Positions 49,266 to 59,054 are shown, numbered from the stretch's first letter. The stretch is DNA of 64,000 nucleotides from Aerococcaceae bacterium DSM 111022 (GCA_015863195.1 JACBXO010000003.1:124001-188000); one strand, 5' to 3'. Numbers and translations: made by a program. The notes: generated from the letters alone by a model not told the origin.

Positions 49266-50202
49266 AAAAGTTAATAAATACCTTGTTAATAGTAATCATT
49301 TCCAACAAGAAAAACGTCGACGCTCTTTTACAAAGGGCGTTATGGCGATTCTTGTGATTATTATTGTATTTATTATCCTTTATTTCATTGCTAGAGCAAA
49401 AATTAGTACGATTGAAGGTAGTTATCAAGGTATTTATCGACCGGACATCCAAGAATCAACCACCAACGTTAGCCAAGAAGAAAATAGCAATTATTCACTA
49501 TTATTAATGGCCATTGGTGAAGAAAGAGAAAATGCAAATTATGTTCCCCGAGTTCAATTAATTCAACACATCACGGTCAATCCAACAGATGACCAAACAA
49601 CTCGTGTAATTATACCTCATAATACAGTACCTAGTTGGGATGTTCTAGGACTGCCATTAAGCCATGTTTATTCCGAACAAGGGGTGACGAATGTCATTCA
49701 AAGAACGGAAGAAATTATGTCGGTTGATTATGATCATGCAGTGATGTTCTATCTACCGTATATACGACCATTAATCGAAGATTTAAATGGCATCACAGTG
49801 GCATTTCCTAATGATATTGAAGTTGATGGTGAAGTCATTGAATCTGGTGAGTCAGTTGATATGAGTGGCTTACAAGTTGAACAGTTATTAGAACAACTAT
49901 CCCAAGATAATAAAACAGAGTATCGATATGCTATACAGGCTATTTTAGATGGTTTATTACGTGAAGTATTTAATCCGGATCATATTTTAACGATGGATCA
50001 GCATTTCGATACTGCACAAACGAGTGTGCAAACGGATATTCCGTTTGAGGAATTGAAAAACATTTATCTCGGTAATTACAATTCTGTTTTTGAAGATGTG
50101 ACGGAAATTGAGATGGAAGGTAGAAGGTCAAGTAATGAGTATGGCGAAGTAATTGAACTGAGTCCTACTTCATTGGATTTAATTCATGAATTATCGAATT
50201 GA
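49258..50202 (+). CDS. Degenerate LCP-like membrane protein
   Basis: 314 residues: basic cytoplasmic N-terminus, one membrane helix (about 27-47) and an extracellular domain with the rough layout of a LytR-CpsA-Psr domain: NYSLLLMAIGEERE, TTRVIIPHNTV in place of SIPRDS, then DYDHAVMFYLPYIRPLIEDLNGITV in place of D-Y-Y-A-x-I-D-M-x-G-L. The Arg and Asp residues that bind pyrophosphate and metal, including the SIPRD and NFARMR...GRQ motifs, are absent. Starts inside galE and stands 63 bases before a genuine LCP gene. Probably a non-catalytic partner. Confidence 0.7.
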   Translation: MAKKVNKYLVNSNHFQQEKRRRSFTKGVMAILVIIIVFIILYFIARAKISTIEGSYQGIYRPDIQESTTNVSQEENSNYSLLLMAIGEERENANYVPRVQLIQHITVNPTDDQTTRVIIPHNTVPSWDVLGLPLSHVYSEQGVTNVIQRTEEIMSVDYDHAVMFYLPYIRPLIEDLNGITVAFPNDIEVDGEVIESGESVDMSGLQVEQLLEQLSQDNKTEYRYAIQAILDGLLREVFNPDHILTMDQHFDTAQTSVQTDIPFEELKNIYLGNYNSVFEDVTEIEMEGRRSSNEYGEVIELSPTSLDLIHELSN

Positions 50203-50265
50203 TGAATTAAAAGGTAATATTGGCATTAAGGCCAAAATTTAAATAAAGTAAGGAAGACCAAATTA

Positions 50266-51657
50266 ATGAAAAAGTTTTTCTTTAATAATAAAGGAAAATT
50301 CAGTTGGTTAAAGTTAATTCGAAATGTTTTAGTTGTAGTCATTGTAGTTGCAGCAGCTTTCGCTGGAAAAGTATACCGTGATGTTCGTACAACACTCAAT
50401 TATGTTTCGGATGATATTACAATCACCGAATTACGTGAAGAAGAAGTTAATATCGAAGAAGGCGAACCGATAAATGTCTTACTCATTGGTACGGATGGAA
50501 ATGACCTTGAACGTACTGAAGATGAAGGATTCGTCAGTCGCTCAGACACATTAATGTTAATTAATTTAAATCCAGAAACTAAGCAAACACAAGTGTTAAG
50601 TATCCCAAGGGATAGTTTAGCTACTGTAGAAGGTGAACCTGATAAAATCAATCATGCTTTTGCATATGGTGGTGCAGAGTTAACGATTGAAACAGTTCAA
50701 GATTTCCTTCAGGTTCCAATTGATTATTATGCAACGATTGATATGTCAGGACTTGAAAAACTAATTGATGCTATTGGTGGCATTGAAGTAACCAGTCCAT
50801 TGACATTTGAATACCGTGGCACTGGTTTTGTTGAAGGCGAAACGCGTGAAGTAAATGGTGTTAAAGCAATGAACTTTGCGCGGATGCGTTACGATGATCC
50901 TGAAGGGGAAGTTGGACGCCAAAATCGTCAAAAGATTGTGATTAAAGCCATCGTTGATAAAATATTAAGTCCAGAAGGCATGTCAAATTTATCTGAAATT
51001 TTACAAGTTGTAAATACACATGTAAAAACAAATGTAAACTTGCAAGAAGCATTAGATATTTACCAATCTTATATACCAGCATTGGATAATATTAATGTAG
51101 TAAAATTTGATAATATGGAAGAGATTTATTTAAACGAAGTATTTTACTTCCATATTCCATTAAATGAGCGTGTGAGAGTAGCAAATGAATTTAGACATCA
51201 GTCTTATTTAGCACCAATCACGTCAGCCCAATTAACGGATCCAGTTGGAGAAGGAACAGGCGAAAATGATGTGAAAACTTTAGCAGTCGTTATTAATCAG
51301 TATCCAACAGGAATGAGCGACGAAGAATTGTCTGAGATTATTAATCGACAAGAAGAAATTCAAACCATTCGTTCAACCTCAGAAGTACAACAAACTCCTG
51401 TTTGGACAGCACCTGTTAATAATACGAATCAAAATAATAATAGCAACTCTACAACGCCAAGTAATACACAGCCTGTAGAGCAAACACCGCCAACGTCTGT
51501 GGAGGAGCTACCTGTTTCACAAGTACCTGAAGAAACACCAGTGGAATCAACACCACCTGAATCAACCCCAGCTCCAACAACGCCGGTTGATCCTGGTGTA
51601 AGTGAACCACCTGCTGCTCCAGTGGAGCCAGCACCGACAGAACCAGCGGCAGAATAA
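50266..51657 (+). CDS. LCP family glycopolymer transferase
   Basis: 463 residues: membrane helix (about 18-37), LCP domain (about 65-300) with NVLLIGTDG, LSIPRDSLAT, KINHAFAYGG, the acceptor loop DMSGLEKLIDAIGGIEV and NFARMRYDDPEGEVGRQNRQ. All ligand Arg/Asp residues are present. A long Pro/Thr/Glu-rich tail (about 370-463) could span the wall. LCP enzymes transfer lipid-linked polymers to peptidoglycan, matching the polysaccharide genes downstream. Ends before a strong terminator. Confidence 0.93.
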   Translation: MKKFFFNNKGKFSWLKLIRNVLVVVIVVAAAFAGKVYRDVRTTLNYVSDDITITELREEEVNIEEGEPINVLLIGTDGNDLERTEDEGFVSRSDTLMLINLNPETKQTQVLSIPRDSLATVEGEPDKINHAFAYGGAELTIETVQDFLQVPIDYYATIDMSGLEKLIDAIGGIEVTSPLTFEYRGTGFVEGETREVNGVKAMNFARMRYDDPEGEVGRQNRQKIVIKAIVDKILSPEGMSNLSEILQVVNTHVKTNVNLQEALDIYQSYIPALDNINVVKFDNMEEIYLNEVFYFHIPLNERVRVANEFRHQSYLAPITSAQLTDPVGEGTGENDVKTLAVVINQYPTGMSDEELSEIINRQEEIQTIRSTSEVQQTPVWTAPVNNTNQNNNSNSTTPSNTQPVEQTPPTSVEELPVSQVPEETPVESTPPESTPAPTTPVDPGVSEPPAAPVEPAPTEPAAE

Positions 51658-51664
51658 ATTGACG

Positions 51665-51698
51665 AAATGAATGCCGCCAGGCATTCATTTTGATTTTA
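51665..51698 (+). terminator. Terminator after the LCP gene
   Basis: AAATGAATGCC (51665-51675) pairs perfectly with GGCATTCATTT (51680-51690), then TGATTTTAT. It splits galE-LCP from the glycosyltransferase run. Confidence 0.85.
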
Positions 51699-51733
51699 TA
51701 ATTAGTAAAAATTTAAGTAGAGGAGGCTAGAAA

Positions 51734-52918
51734 GTGAACAAAGTAAAAGAGACTTACCCACCGATGCGTGTCTTGCACATTATGAGTGGATTTGGTGGTG
51801 GTATCTCAAGTTTTATTTTAAATAAAGCCAAAGAAATGCCGGACTTTAATATCACTTTTGATGTGGTGACTTATGATGAATGTTCAGACACTTTTACTCA
51901 AGCGATCGAAGCAACGGGTGGTCAAATTTATCAATTAGCTAATCCTAAGATCGAAGGTTGGTCAAAGTTTAAAACATCTTTTCAAAAAGCATTGATTGAA
52001 AATAAATATGACTTAGTGCAATGCCATATTGATGGTTATCGTGCTTTAGCTTATTATCATTTGTTGCCGAGTGAATTAAAGAAAGAATTTTATATTCACG
52101 CGCATAATAGTTATGTGAAGCCTAAAAGTTTCAAGAAAAAGGCTGAATTTGTTTTAAATCAGCAAATAAATCAAAAAATTTCTAAATCAGTTTTAGGATG
52201 TGGGGTCCAAGCGATTCGTGGTGTGTATGGTGAAAATATACCGATAACTAAAATGATGATGGTGCCAAATAGTATTGATCCTGATCGTTTTGCTTTAACT
52301 GAGGAAGATTACCAAGCGTACCGACGAGCTTTTAGGAAAGAACATGGTTATTCTGATTCAGATATTGTGTTGGTTCAAGCTTCACGTTATGAACAGGCAA
52401 AAAATCATACTTTTACGGTTAAATTTGCTGAATGGTTAAAAGAACAAGGGCTAGATTTGAATTTTATTTTCTTTGGACGGGGTAAATTAGAGCAGGACAT
52501 ACGTGAGGAAATTTCTGAACGAAATGTTGAAGAATTCTTTTCTATGAATGATTATGCATCTAATATTGAACGCGTTTATGCTGGGGCAGATATTTTATTT
52601 TTGCCGTCTCATTATGAAGGTTTACCAACGGTAGTTGTTGAAGCGCAAGCGGCTGGTTTGCCAATTGTGATGTCTGATAGTATTACAGAAGAGGTTGATC
52701 TAGGTTTAGGTGTAGTGAAATCTGTTTCTCTTGATGCGCCTTATACAGATTGGTATGAAGCAGTTTTAGAATTAGCACAAACTGAGTCAAAATCATTGGA
52801 TGAACGTATGAGTCACCTAGTGTACAATAATTTCACCAATAGTGCTTCAGCTGTTTTATATGCTCAATTTGTTCGTGGTGAAAGAGAATACTATCAAATA
52901 AAGGAAGATGATCAATGA
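51734..52918 (+). CDS. Glycosyltransferase family 1/4 (EpsF-like)
   Basis: 394 residues, GTG start with SD GAGGAGG. GT-B fold: MRVLHIMSGFGGGISSFILNK at the N-terminus, LVQASRYEQAKNH and the donor motif ADILFLPSHYEGLPTVVVEAQAAGLPIVMSD. EpsF-type enzymes add hexoses to growing repeat units. No membrane segment. Overlaps the flippase start by 4 bases (ATGA), showing tight coupling. Confidence 0.9.
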   Translation: MNKVKETYPPMRVLHIMSGFGGGISSFILNKAKEMPDFNITFDVVTYDECSDTFTQAIEATGGQIYQLANPKIEGWSKFKTSFQKALIENKYDLVQCHIDGYRALAYYHLLPSELKKEFYIHAHNSYVKPKSFKKKAEFVLNQQINQKISKSVLGCGVQAIRGVYGENIPITKMMMVPNSIDPDRFALTEEDYQAYRRAFRKEHGYSDSDIVLVQASRYEQAKNHTFTVKFAEWLKEQGLDLNFIFFGRGKLEQDIREEISERNVEEFFSMNDYASNIERVYAGADILFLPSHYEGLPTVVVEAQAAGLPIVMSDSITEEVDLGLGVVKSVSLDAPYTDWYEAVLELAQTESKSLDERMSHLVYNNFTNSASAVLYAQFVRGEREYYQIKEDDQ

Positions 52919-54336
52919 AACGATTTTTACAAAGGCTCTTCGGATTTAGCTTAGGGCCTATTTTAGGTGCAGTCATCTCATTAATCCAAGTACCTATTCT
53001 AACCTATTTTCTTTCAACAACAGAGTATGGTAAAGCGGGACTGTTCCAAAATATGATTTTAATGATACCAACCTTTATCTATATTGGTATCGACCAAGCC
53101 TATACAAGAGAATATCATAACACTTCAAATAAACGCCGTTTAATGCAACAAGCAATGGTTGTGCCAATGATGGTCGGCATTATAATGATGGCCATTTTTA
53201 TTCTCTTTGATTCACAGCTATCAGTGTTCCTCTTCGGTTCACCTGAATATTATTATATAGTTTGGTTTGCGGCTGCTTGGGTTTTGGCTACGGTCATTGA
53301 ACGATTTGTTTTACTAACCATTCGCATGGAAGAGCGTGCGATTGAATATTCCTTAATGACATTTATGTTGAAATTAGGAACATTTATTGTGTCGCTATTA
53401 TTAATTTTTGCCGGTTGGATTGATTTTAGAGTCGTTGTTTATGGCCTATTATTTGGTCAAATGGCAGTCGACTTGTTTATGTTTATTCGTTACCGCAATT
53501 TACTTGATTTAACAGGCTTCGAATTTGATTGGCCATTAATCAAAAAGATGTTTATCTTTGGATTACCATTAATGGTAGCTGGAGCGATGTCATCCGTATT
53601 AAATGGTTTAGATCAATTTTTCCTACGTATCTTTTCAACCTTTGAAGATAATGGTATTTATTCAGTTGGTTTACGTATTGCCGGTGTTATCGGCATAATT
53701 AAAACAGCTTTTACCAGTTTCTGGGTGCCGACGGCTTACCGCTGGCATGAAGAAGGAAAAAGTATGAAGCACTATAAATATATTAGTGATATGATTCTAT
53801 TATTATTAACATTTATGTTCTTTGCGATTTTACTACTGAAAAACCCAATTGGTTGGTTCTTAAGTATCCAGGACCCCGGGTATGATCAAGTGAAATATAT
53901 AATGGGGCTACTCGTATTCCCACATATTATGTACACTTTGTCAGAAACAACGACATTAGGGATCGTATTCTCTCGGAAAACACATTATAATATCTATATA
54001 AGTTTGTTAACAATCATTCCGAATGTAATCATTAACGTGACTTTAACACCTTTTTTAGGATTTAAAGGGGCAGCACTTGCTTCAACGGTTGCTTATATTA
54101 TGTTTTACTTAGCACGTACTTTCTATTCGAAAAAGACTGGATTCTACTTTGGTCAACGGATGCAAATTTTAGCGATTTTAGTCATGACCTTTGCGGCTAT
54201 TTTAAATGCCTTTGACATACCAATGATCGAACTGATTACACTCGCATTAATGGGGATAACATTATTAATTCAAATCCCAACAATCAAAACAACTTTAGAC
54301 ATTAAAAACAATAGCAGTGAATGGGATTTTAACTAA
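52915..54336 (+). CDS. Polysaccharide flippase (Wzx/MOP family)
   Basis: 473 residues with about 12-14 membrane helices and the conserved N-terminal RLFGFSLGPILGAVISLIQVPILTYFLSTTEYGKAGLFQN region of oligosaccharide flippases. It would move the lipid-linked repeat unit to the outer face. Begins inside the preceding stop and is followed 11 bases later by the polymerase gene. Confidence 0.9.
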   Translation: MKRFLQRLFGFSLGPILGAVISLIQVPILTYFLSTTEYGKAGLFQNMILMIPTFIYIGIDQAYTREYHNTSNKRRLMQQAMVVPMMVGIIMMAIFILFDSQLSVFLFGSPEYYYIVWFAAAWVLATVIERFVLLTIRMEERAIEYSLMTFMLKLGTFIVSLLLIFAGWIDFRVVVYGLLFGQMAVDLFMFIRYRNLLDLTGFEFDWPLIKKMFIFGLPLMVAGAMSSVLNGLDQFFLRIFSTFEDNGIYSVGLRIAGVIGIIKTAFTSFWVPTAYRWHEEGKSMKHYKYISDMILLLLTFMFFAILLLKNPIGWFLSIQDPGYDQVKYIMGLLVFPHIMYTLSETTTLGIVFSRKTHYNIYISLLTIIPNVIINVTLTPFLGFKGAALASTVAYIMFYLARTFYSKKTGFYFGQRMQILAILVMTFAAILNAFDIPMIELITLALMGITLLIQIPTIKTTLDIKNNSSEWDFN

Positions 54337-54347
54337 AAGGAGGCAAT

Positions 54348-55682
54348 ATGTATATATTAATCGTTTTAATGGCGATGGCAGTATTTCTGGGAACGGAAAT
54401 ACTCGCAATTCCAACTCCTTTAGCACAAATGACCTTGTATCGATTAGCTATTTTTGGCCTACTTGGTGTGACTGTCGTTCAATTATTCCTAAAACATGAC
54501 AAACTAAAAATTCATCCCAAAACCGTCAGTAGCTTTGCATTAGGCACTTTTGTATTTTGGTGGCTATGGGCTCTTATGTCAGGTGTTTGGGCGGTTGATA
54601 AAATTGCTTGGCTCCAAAGCCTATTTCTATTAACTTTAGGTGTCGGAGCAATTATTCTGATGTATTTACATATCCATCAAATGCCTCAATGGCGATTAGT
54701 TGTTTACGGCATTTGGTTTATGATGACTTTACTATTAGTTTTAGGCTATGTGGAAATTACATTTAACTTCTACCCATTAGCTGATTTAGGTAAGTTAGAT
54801 AAATACGGAACATTTAGCTCACAGCCACTAACACGAATGCCAATTACCATTTTTGAAAATCAAAACGATTTTGCGACTATGTTGCTTGCATATTTACCAC
54901 TTAACTTTATCATTTTTAAAGAGACGCGCTACAATTTAATGCGTATTTTGACGAGCGTTCTCTTAGTTCTGGCAACTTATTTAATCTATCGTACTGATTC
55001 ACGACTCGTGTTATTAAGTGCACTCATATTCTTCCTAATCATGTTTATTCAATTATTTAAATGGGATATCAAATCAGTAATATTCCGTAACTGGATACTC
55101 GCAGGAGTGGCGTTTGTCGCCGTCTTAATTTTAGCCATCCCTCAATTACGAGGCACTGTATCCGGATTAATTTACACTGGAGGAATTTATGATTTAAGCG
55201 GAGACGAAGTACGCGTTAACTTATGGCGCAACGGCTTTCTATTCTTAGCCCAAACTTTCGGACTCGGAGTTGGAGCCGGAAATATCGAAACATGGATGCG
55301 AGAATTCGCATTTTACCCAATTGAAAATATCGTAAATATGCACAATTGGTGGCTAGAAATTTTGGTAGGATATGGTGCGATTGTTTTTGTATTATATGTC
55401 GTCATGTATGGCCTATTGATACATCGCTTAAACCAATTAAGACATCAACTAACGGGTGTTAACGCAATGATTTGTCAATCATTCTTTGCATTTCTAATCG
55501 CCTTTGCTTTTGCAAGTATAACAAGTGCCAACAATATGTTAATTGAATGGCATTGGGTATACTTTGGTTTAATAATTAGTTATATTAAATTGGCAGAATT
55601 AAGTGTATATAGTAAACAAACGACGACTTTGAATCGATCAAACAGTAAAAGGAGTTCATATGAGTTTAGTAACAATAATTAG
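54348..55682 (+). CDS. O-antigen ligase/Wzy-like polymerase
   Basis: 444 residues with about 11 membrane helices and a long extracellular loop (about residues 275-335) that has FGLGVGAGNIETWMREFAF...MHNWWLEIL, the WaaL/Wzy-superfamily pattern (Pfam Wzy_C), including the conserved H-N near the loop end. It would polymerise repeat units outside the membrane. Its end overlaps the next gene by 23 bases. Confidence 0.87.
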   Translation: MYILIVLMAMAVFLGTEILAIPTPLAQMTLYRLAIFGLLGVTVVQLFLKHDKLKIHPKTVSSFALGTFVFWWLWALMSGVWAVDKIAWLQSLFLLTLGVGAIILMYLHIHQMPQWRLVVYGIWFMMTLLLVLGYVEITFNFYPLADLGKLDKYGTFSSQPLTRMPITIFENQNDFATMLLAYLPLNFIIFKETRYNLMRILTSVLLVLATYLIYRTDSRLVLLSALIFFLIMFIQLFKWDIKSVIFRNWILAGVAFVAVLILAIPQLRGTVSGLIYTGGIYDLSGDEVRVNLWRNGFLFLAQTFGLGVGAGNIETWMREFAFYPIENIVNMHNWWLEILVGYGAIVFVLYVVMYGLLIHRLNQLRHQLTGVNAMICQSFFAFLIAFAFASITSANNMLIEWHWVYFGLIISYIKLAELSVYSKQTTTLNRSNSKRSSYEFSNNN

Positions 55683-56691
55683 TGAATTATGGCGATTCTT
55701 CGTCGATCACTTAAAACAACTAGTAATTTGGGGGATTGTGACCGGTCTAGCAATAATCGGCTTACAATTTGCCTTAGGATTATTCAATAATCCAGAAGAC
55801 GATGCCGCTTATGACTATTTAAGCGAAGTTTATCAACAAGAACCAGCAGAGTTCCAAGCAGTCATTACCTTAGAAGATGGAAATGTCTTCCAAAACTCTT
55901 ATATTTTTGATGAATACTTTACAACACCAGAAGTTTTAGCAGAAGTTGAAGCGCAAACGGGTGTAGAAATGACCAAGTTTTATGAAAGCGAACAGTTATT
56001 AGAACTTTTCAAAACAAGCATGTACCGTGGTGGTGTAGCCGGTATTCGTAATACTTCGTCCGGTGTTATTACTTTTAGATTTTTAGTAGCACCAACAGCA
56101 GAAGAAAATTTACGCGTCGCTGAAGCTTACCGTGATATTCTACTTGATGAAGAAAATATTCCTTTTATGGAAAATCAAACCACAACAATTATGGTTGAAC
56201 CATTTATTGGTGAAGTTTTAGACTTAGAACAAACCGCTGAAGTTCCAACTGAAGAAACATTAAATATTTATGCCGGTCAAGGTATTCTATCTTACATTGT
56301 ATTCGCAGTTGCTGGCTTCATTTTAGGTATGATTTTAGGCGTTGCCTACTACTTCATCAAACGATTATTAGCCGATGATATCAAATATGCCTTCGACTAC
56401 TCATGGAATTTTGATGATTATCATCAATTAATTAATTCGGATAAGATCAACGATTCATCATATCGTTCAGTTGTTAATTCAGCTAGTGACCAATTTGTAG
56501 TCATTTCTCAAGAAACTTTAAATGACCTAGAAACAAAGTCAAGTTTAATGGGCGCTAGCCTGTCAAATACAGAAATTTCTGAAATCATTATTGTTGTTGA
56601 ATCATTAAAAACTACCAAAGACTGGTACCGTGAGCAATATCAATTTGCCAAACACTACGGTGTTCCGGTACAAGTTGTTCATGTATACTAG
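55660..56691 (+). CDS. Wzz/CapA-like membrane protein with cytoplasmic tail
   Basis: 343 residues: TM1 (about 17-41), an extracellular domain (about 42-205), TM2 (about 210-234) and a C-terminal cytoplasmic domain (about 235-343). This is the topology of polysaccharide co-polymerases, which set chain length. The tail ends SEIIIVVESLKTT...GVPVQVVHVY, resembling the last strands of BY-kinase Rossmann domains but with no Walker A, so it may be a kinase remnant or interaction domain. No CapB/Wzc kinase or phosphatase is near. Confidence 0.65.
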   Translation: MSLVTIISELWRFFVDHLKQLVIWGIVTGLAIIGLQFALGLFNNPEDDAAYDYLSEVYQQEPAEFQAVITLEDGNVFQNSYIFDEYFTTPEVLAEVEAQTGVEMTKFYESEQLLELFKTSMYRGGVAGIRNTSSGVITFRFLVAPTAEENLRVAEAYRDILLDEENIPFMENQTTTIMVEPFIGEVLDLEQTAEVPTEETLNIYAGQGILSYIVFAVAGFILGMILGVAYYFIKRLLADDIKYAFDYSWNFDDYHQLINSDKINDSSYRSVVNSASDQFVVISQETLNDLETKSSLMGASLSNTEISEIIIVVESLKTTKDWYREQYQFAKHYGVPVQVVHVY

Positions 56692-56700
56692 GTGAAATTT

Positions 56701-57459
56701 ATGAATCAAGAACCTTTAATTTCTATCGTAACACCTGTTTACAACGCTTCCGATTTTATCGAAAAAACAGTAGATAGTGTCTTATCACAAACATTCACTG
56801 ACTTTGAGTATATTTTGGTTAACGACCAAAGTAGTGATAATAGTCTTTCAATTTTGGAAAACTATAGTAAAAATGACGAGCGAATTCGAGTGATAACATT
56901 AGAAGAAAATAGTGGAGCAGCAGTTGCCCGTAATACAGGACTTGAAGCAGCAATTGGTCGTTATATTGCATTTATTGATAGTGACGATGTTTGGCATGAT
57001 GAAAAATTAGCTAAACAAATTCAATTTATGCAAACAAATGGCTATGAATTTACTTATACCGATTTTGCTTTAATTAGTGAAGACGGCTCAACTTTAAAAG
57101 CGCAAACGGGTATTCCAGAAAACATCGATTATGATGGTTTACTAAAAAATACTACCATAGCGTGTTCAACCGTAATGCTTGACCGCAATAAAGTGGGCGA
57201 CTTTAGAATGCCTTTAGTTCGAAAAGGCCAAGACACTGCAACTTGGTTAATGTTAATGCGTGAACACAATTTAACAGCCTACGGTTTGCAAGAAGTATTA
57301 AATTATTACCGCCAAGTTGCGGGTTCAATATCAAGCAATAAAATCGATGCATTAAAACGAACATGGAATACTTATTACCGACTAGAAAAACTCCCTCTTC
57401 CCAAAGCAATTTACTACTTCATCCATTATGTCTGGAATGCAGTTAGAAGAAGACTATAA
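56701..57459 (+). CDS. Glycosyltransferase family 2
   Basis: 252 residues, GT-A fold: ISIVTPVYNASDFIEKTVDSVLSQT, the first aspartate VNDQSSDNS, AVARNTGLEAAIGRYIAFIDSDD (DxD) and a C-terminal helix with LMLMREHNL. Adds a sugar to the repeat unit. ATG 56701 has SD AGGTG 6 bases away; an in-frame GTG 56692 overlaps it. Last gene of the run, with a terminator downstream. Confidence 0.9.
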   Translation: MNQEPLISIVTPVYNASDFIEKTVDSVLSQTFTDFEYILVNDQSSDNSLSILENYSKNDERIRVITLEENSGAAVARNTGLEAAIGRYIAFIDSDDVWHDEKLAKQIQFMQTNGYEFTYTDFALISEDGSTLKAQTGIPENIDYDGLLKNTTIACSTVMLDRNKVGDFRMPLVRKGQDTATWLMLMREHNLTAYGLQEVLNYYRQVAGSISSNKIDALKRTWNTYYRLEKLPLPKAIYYFIHYVWNAVRRRL

Positions 57460-57469
57460 TCTATTTAAA

Positions 57470-57505
57470 TAAAGCTCCTTCTGCTAATAGCAGGAGGAGC
57501 TTTTT
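57470..57505 (+). terminator. Terminator of the polysaccharide gene run
   Basis: AAAGCTCCT (57471-57479) pairs with AGGAGCTTT (57495-57503), extended by CTGCT/AGCAG, then T5. Confidence 0.88.
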
Positions 57506-57548
57506 GTATGAATAAAAGTTTTTTTCTAAAAAATATAACATCATCAAA

Positions 57549-57596
57549 TCGAAGTGCATTTACTGCTCTTTTAAAACTAAAGGTAACTTCGATTAG
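57549..57596. repeat. Inverted repeat upstream of the MBL hydrolase gene
   Basis: AATCGAAGT (57549-57557) and ACTTCGATT (57588-57596) are perfect inverted copies 30 bases apart in the 286-base gap before 57746. Role unknown; a third, partial copy AATCGAAG is near 57711-57718. Confidence 0.4.
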
Positions 57597-57745
57597 CTAG
57601 TAGTTTCAAAACAGACTGCCATAGTTTCCCAAAATCAGCACTAAATGTATCACTGTTTTTAATATTTTAAGACTTTTATCATTTGCTAAGCATTTTGGCG
57701 CGTGCTAGAATCGAAGAGGAATTGTAGATTATAGGAGGAATAGTA

Positions 57746-59053
57746 ATGTCGACAAAAATTACATTTTGGTCAGGTTTAGATACCATTGGGGCCAATATTA
57801 TTAGTTTAGAAAAAAATGGCTTTCAGTTAATTACAGATTTAGGGGCGTATGTGGGGGCAGATATCGATGCGCTTTTAGATAGAAACCTGACATCTGATTT
57901 ATATGAAGCCGGGTTGTTACCTCCAATGAATGGATTATATCCTGAAGAGCAAGTGAAAGATTTGCCATTAGAATCCTTTGAGCAAAGTGATTTAAAGACG
58001 GCGATTTGCTTGTCACATTTGCATTTAGACCATTTAGGATCATTTGGGCAAATCAGCTCAGAAGTTCCTGTCTACACATTGAATCAAGGAGCAAATTTCT
58101 ACCAAAACTTAAAACAACATAAACTATTACCTCTTTATGATGTCAACTGGCAAGGTATGGAAAGTGGCGTTATGTTTGAACATGGCCCATTTAAAATTAC
58201 TTTTCATGAATCAGACCACGACACAATCGGTGCTGCTGCTATTTTCATCGAAGCACCAGATTTAAAATTAGTTTATTCAGGCGATTTAAGATTATCAGGC
58301 TTCGCTCCAGAAAAAGTATTGCAGTGGGCGGCGAAAGCAAAAGAATTTCAGCCGGACATTTTACTCCTTGAAGGGACTACTTTTTCTTCATCTGGTGAAG
58401 ATAGCGAGATCGAGGATCCATTCGCAGATCGTACAGAGACGTGGGATTTATTATCTGAACGAGCATTAATAAGTCGTTTAGACAACTTATTAACTGCGAG
58501 TGATGAACTGATTGTATTTAATGGTTACCCTCAAAATATTGAGAGACTGGTGAAGTTAGCTGAATTAGCTAATAAAAATAATCGTCAAATCGTCTTTGAT
58601 CCAGCTTATTATGAATTAGCGAAGCCTTTTGTTGAAAATACATCGATTGAAGTATTGAAATTGAATGCTGATATTACAATTGAATCGATTAATCAGCACC
58701 CTGAAAAATACATCGTTCAAGTTGAGTATGAAAACCGTCAAATCTTATCTGAATTAAAGCCAGGGATTTATGTCCATTCAAACGGCATGCCAATTGGACC
58801 TTATATGCCAGAATTTGCGCCATTCTTTGAAAAAGTACTGGAGCTAGGCTATGAAGTTATTTTTGCGAATGTTTCTGGGCATGCTCATCAAGCGGATTTA
58901 TTAATGGTAGCTTATGCTATTCAAGCAAAAATTGTTGTTCCATGGCACACTTTTAAACCCGTTGCTTTTGGAGAAGCGTTAAATGAATATGGTATTTCAA
59001 CTTTCTTGCCTGAAAAGAAAAAAGAATATACTGTCAGCGATATTATAAAATAA
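57746..59053 (+). CDS. MBL-fold beta-CASP-like hydrolase (RNase J-like)
   Basis: 435 residues. Metal motif SHLHLDHLG (HxHxDH), HESDHD and SGDLRLSG match MBL enzymes. The insertion between (about 230-370) and NVSGHAHQADLLM...VVPWHTFKP resemble the beta-CASP motifs of RNase J. It is shorter than RNase J (about 555) and lacks its C-terminal dimerisation domain. Nuclease or other phosphodiesterase activity is inferred. SD AGGAGG precedes ATG 57746. Monocistronic, followed by a terminator. Confidence 0.82.
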   Translation: MSTKITFWSGLDTIGANIISLEKNGFQLITDLGAYVGADIDALLDRNLTSDLYEAGLLPPMNGLYPEEQVKDLPLESFEQSDLKTAICLSHLHLDHLGSFGQISSEVPVYTLNQGANFYQNLKQHKLLPLYDVNWQGMESGVMFEHGPFKITFHESDHDTIGAAAIFIEAPDLKLVYSGDLRLSGFAPEKVLQWAAKAKEFQPDILLLEGTTFSSSGEDSEIEDPFADRTETWDLLSERALISRLDNLLTASDELIVFNGYPQNIERLVKLAELANKNNRQIVFDPAYYELAKPFVENTSIEVLKLNADITIESINQHPEKYIVQVEYENRQILSELKPGIYVHSNGMPIGPYMPEFAPFFEKVLELGYEVIFANVSGHAHQADLLMVAYAIQAKIVVPWHTFKPVAFGEALNEYGISTFLPEKKKEYTVSDIIK

Positions 59054-59054
59054 T

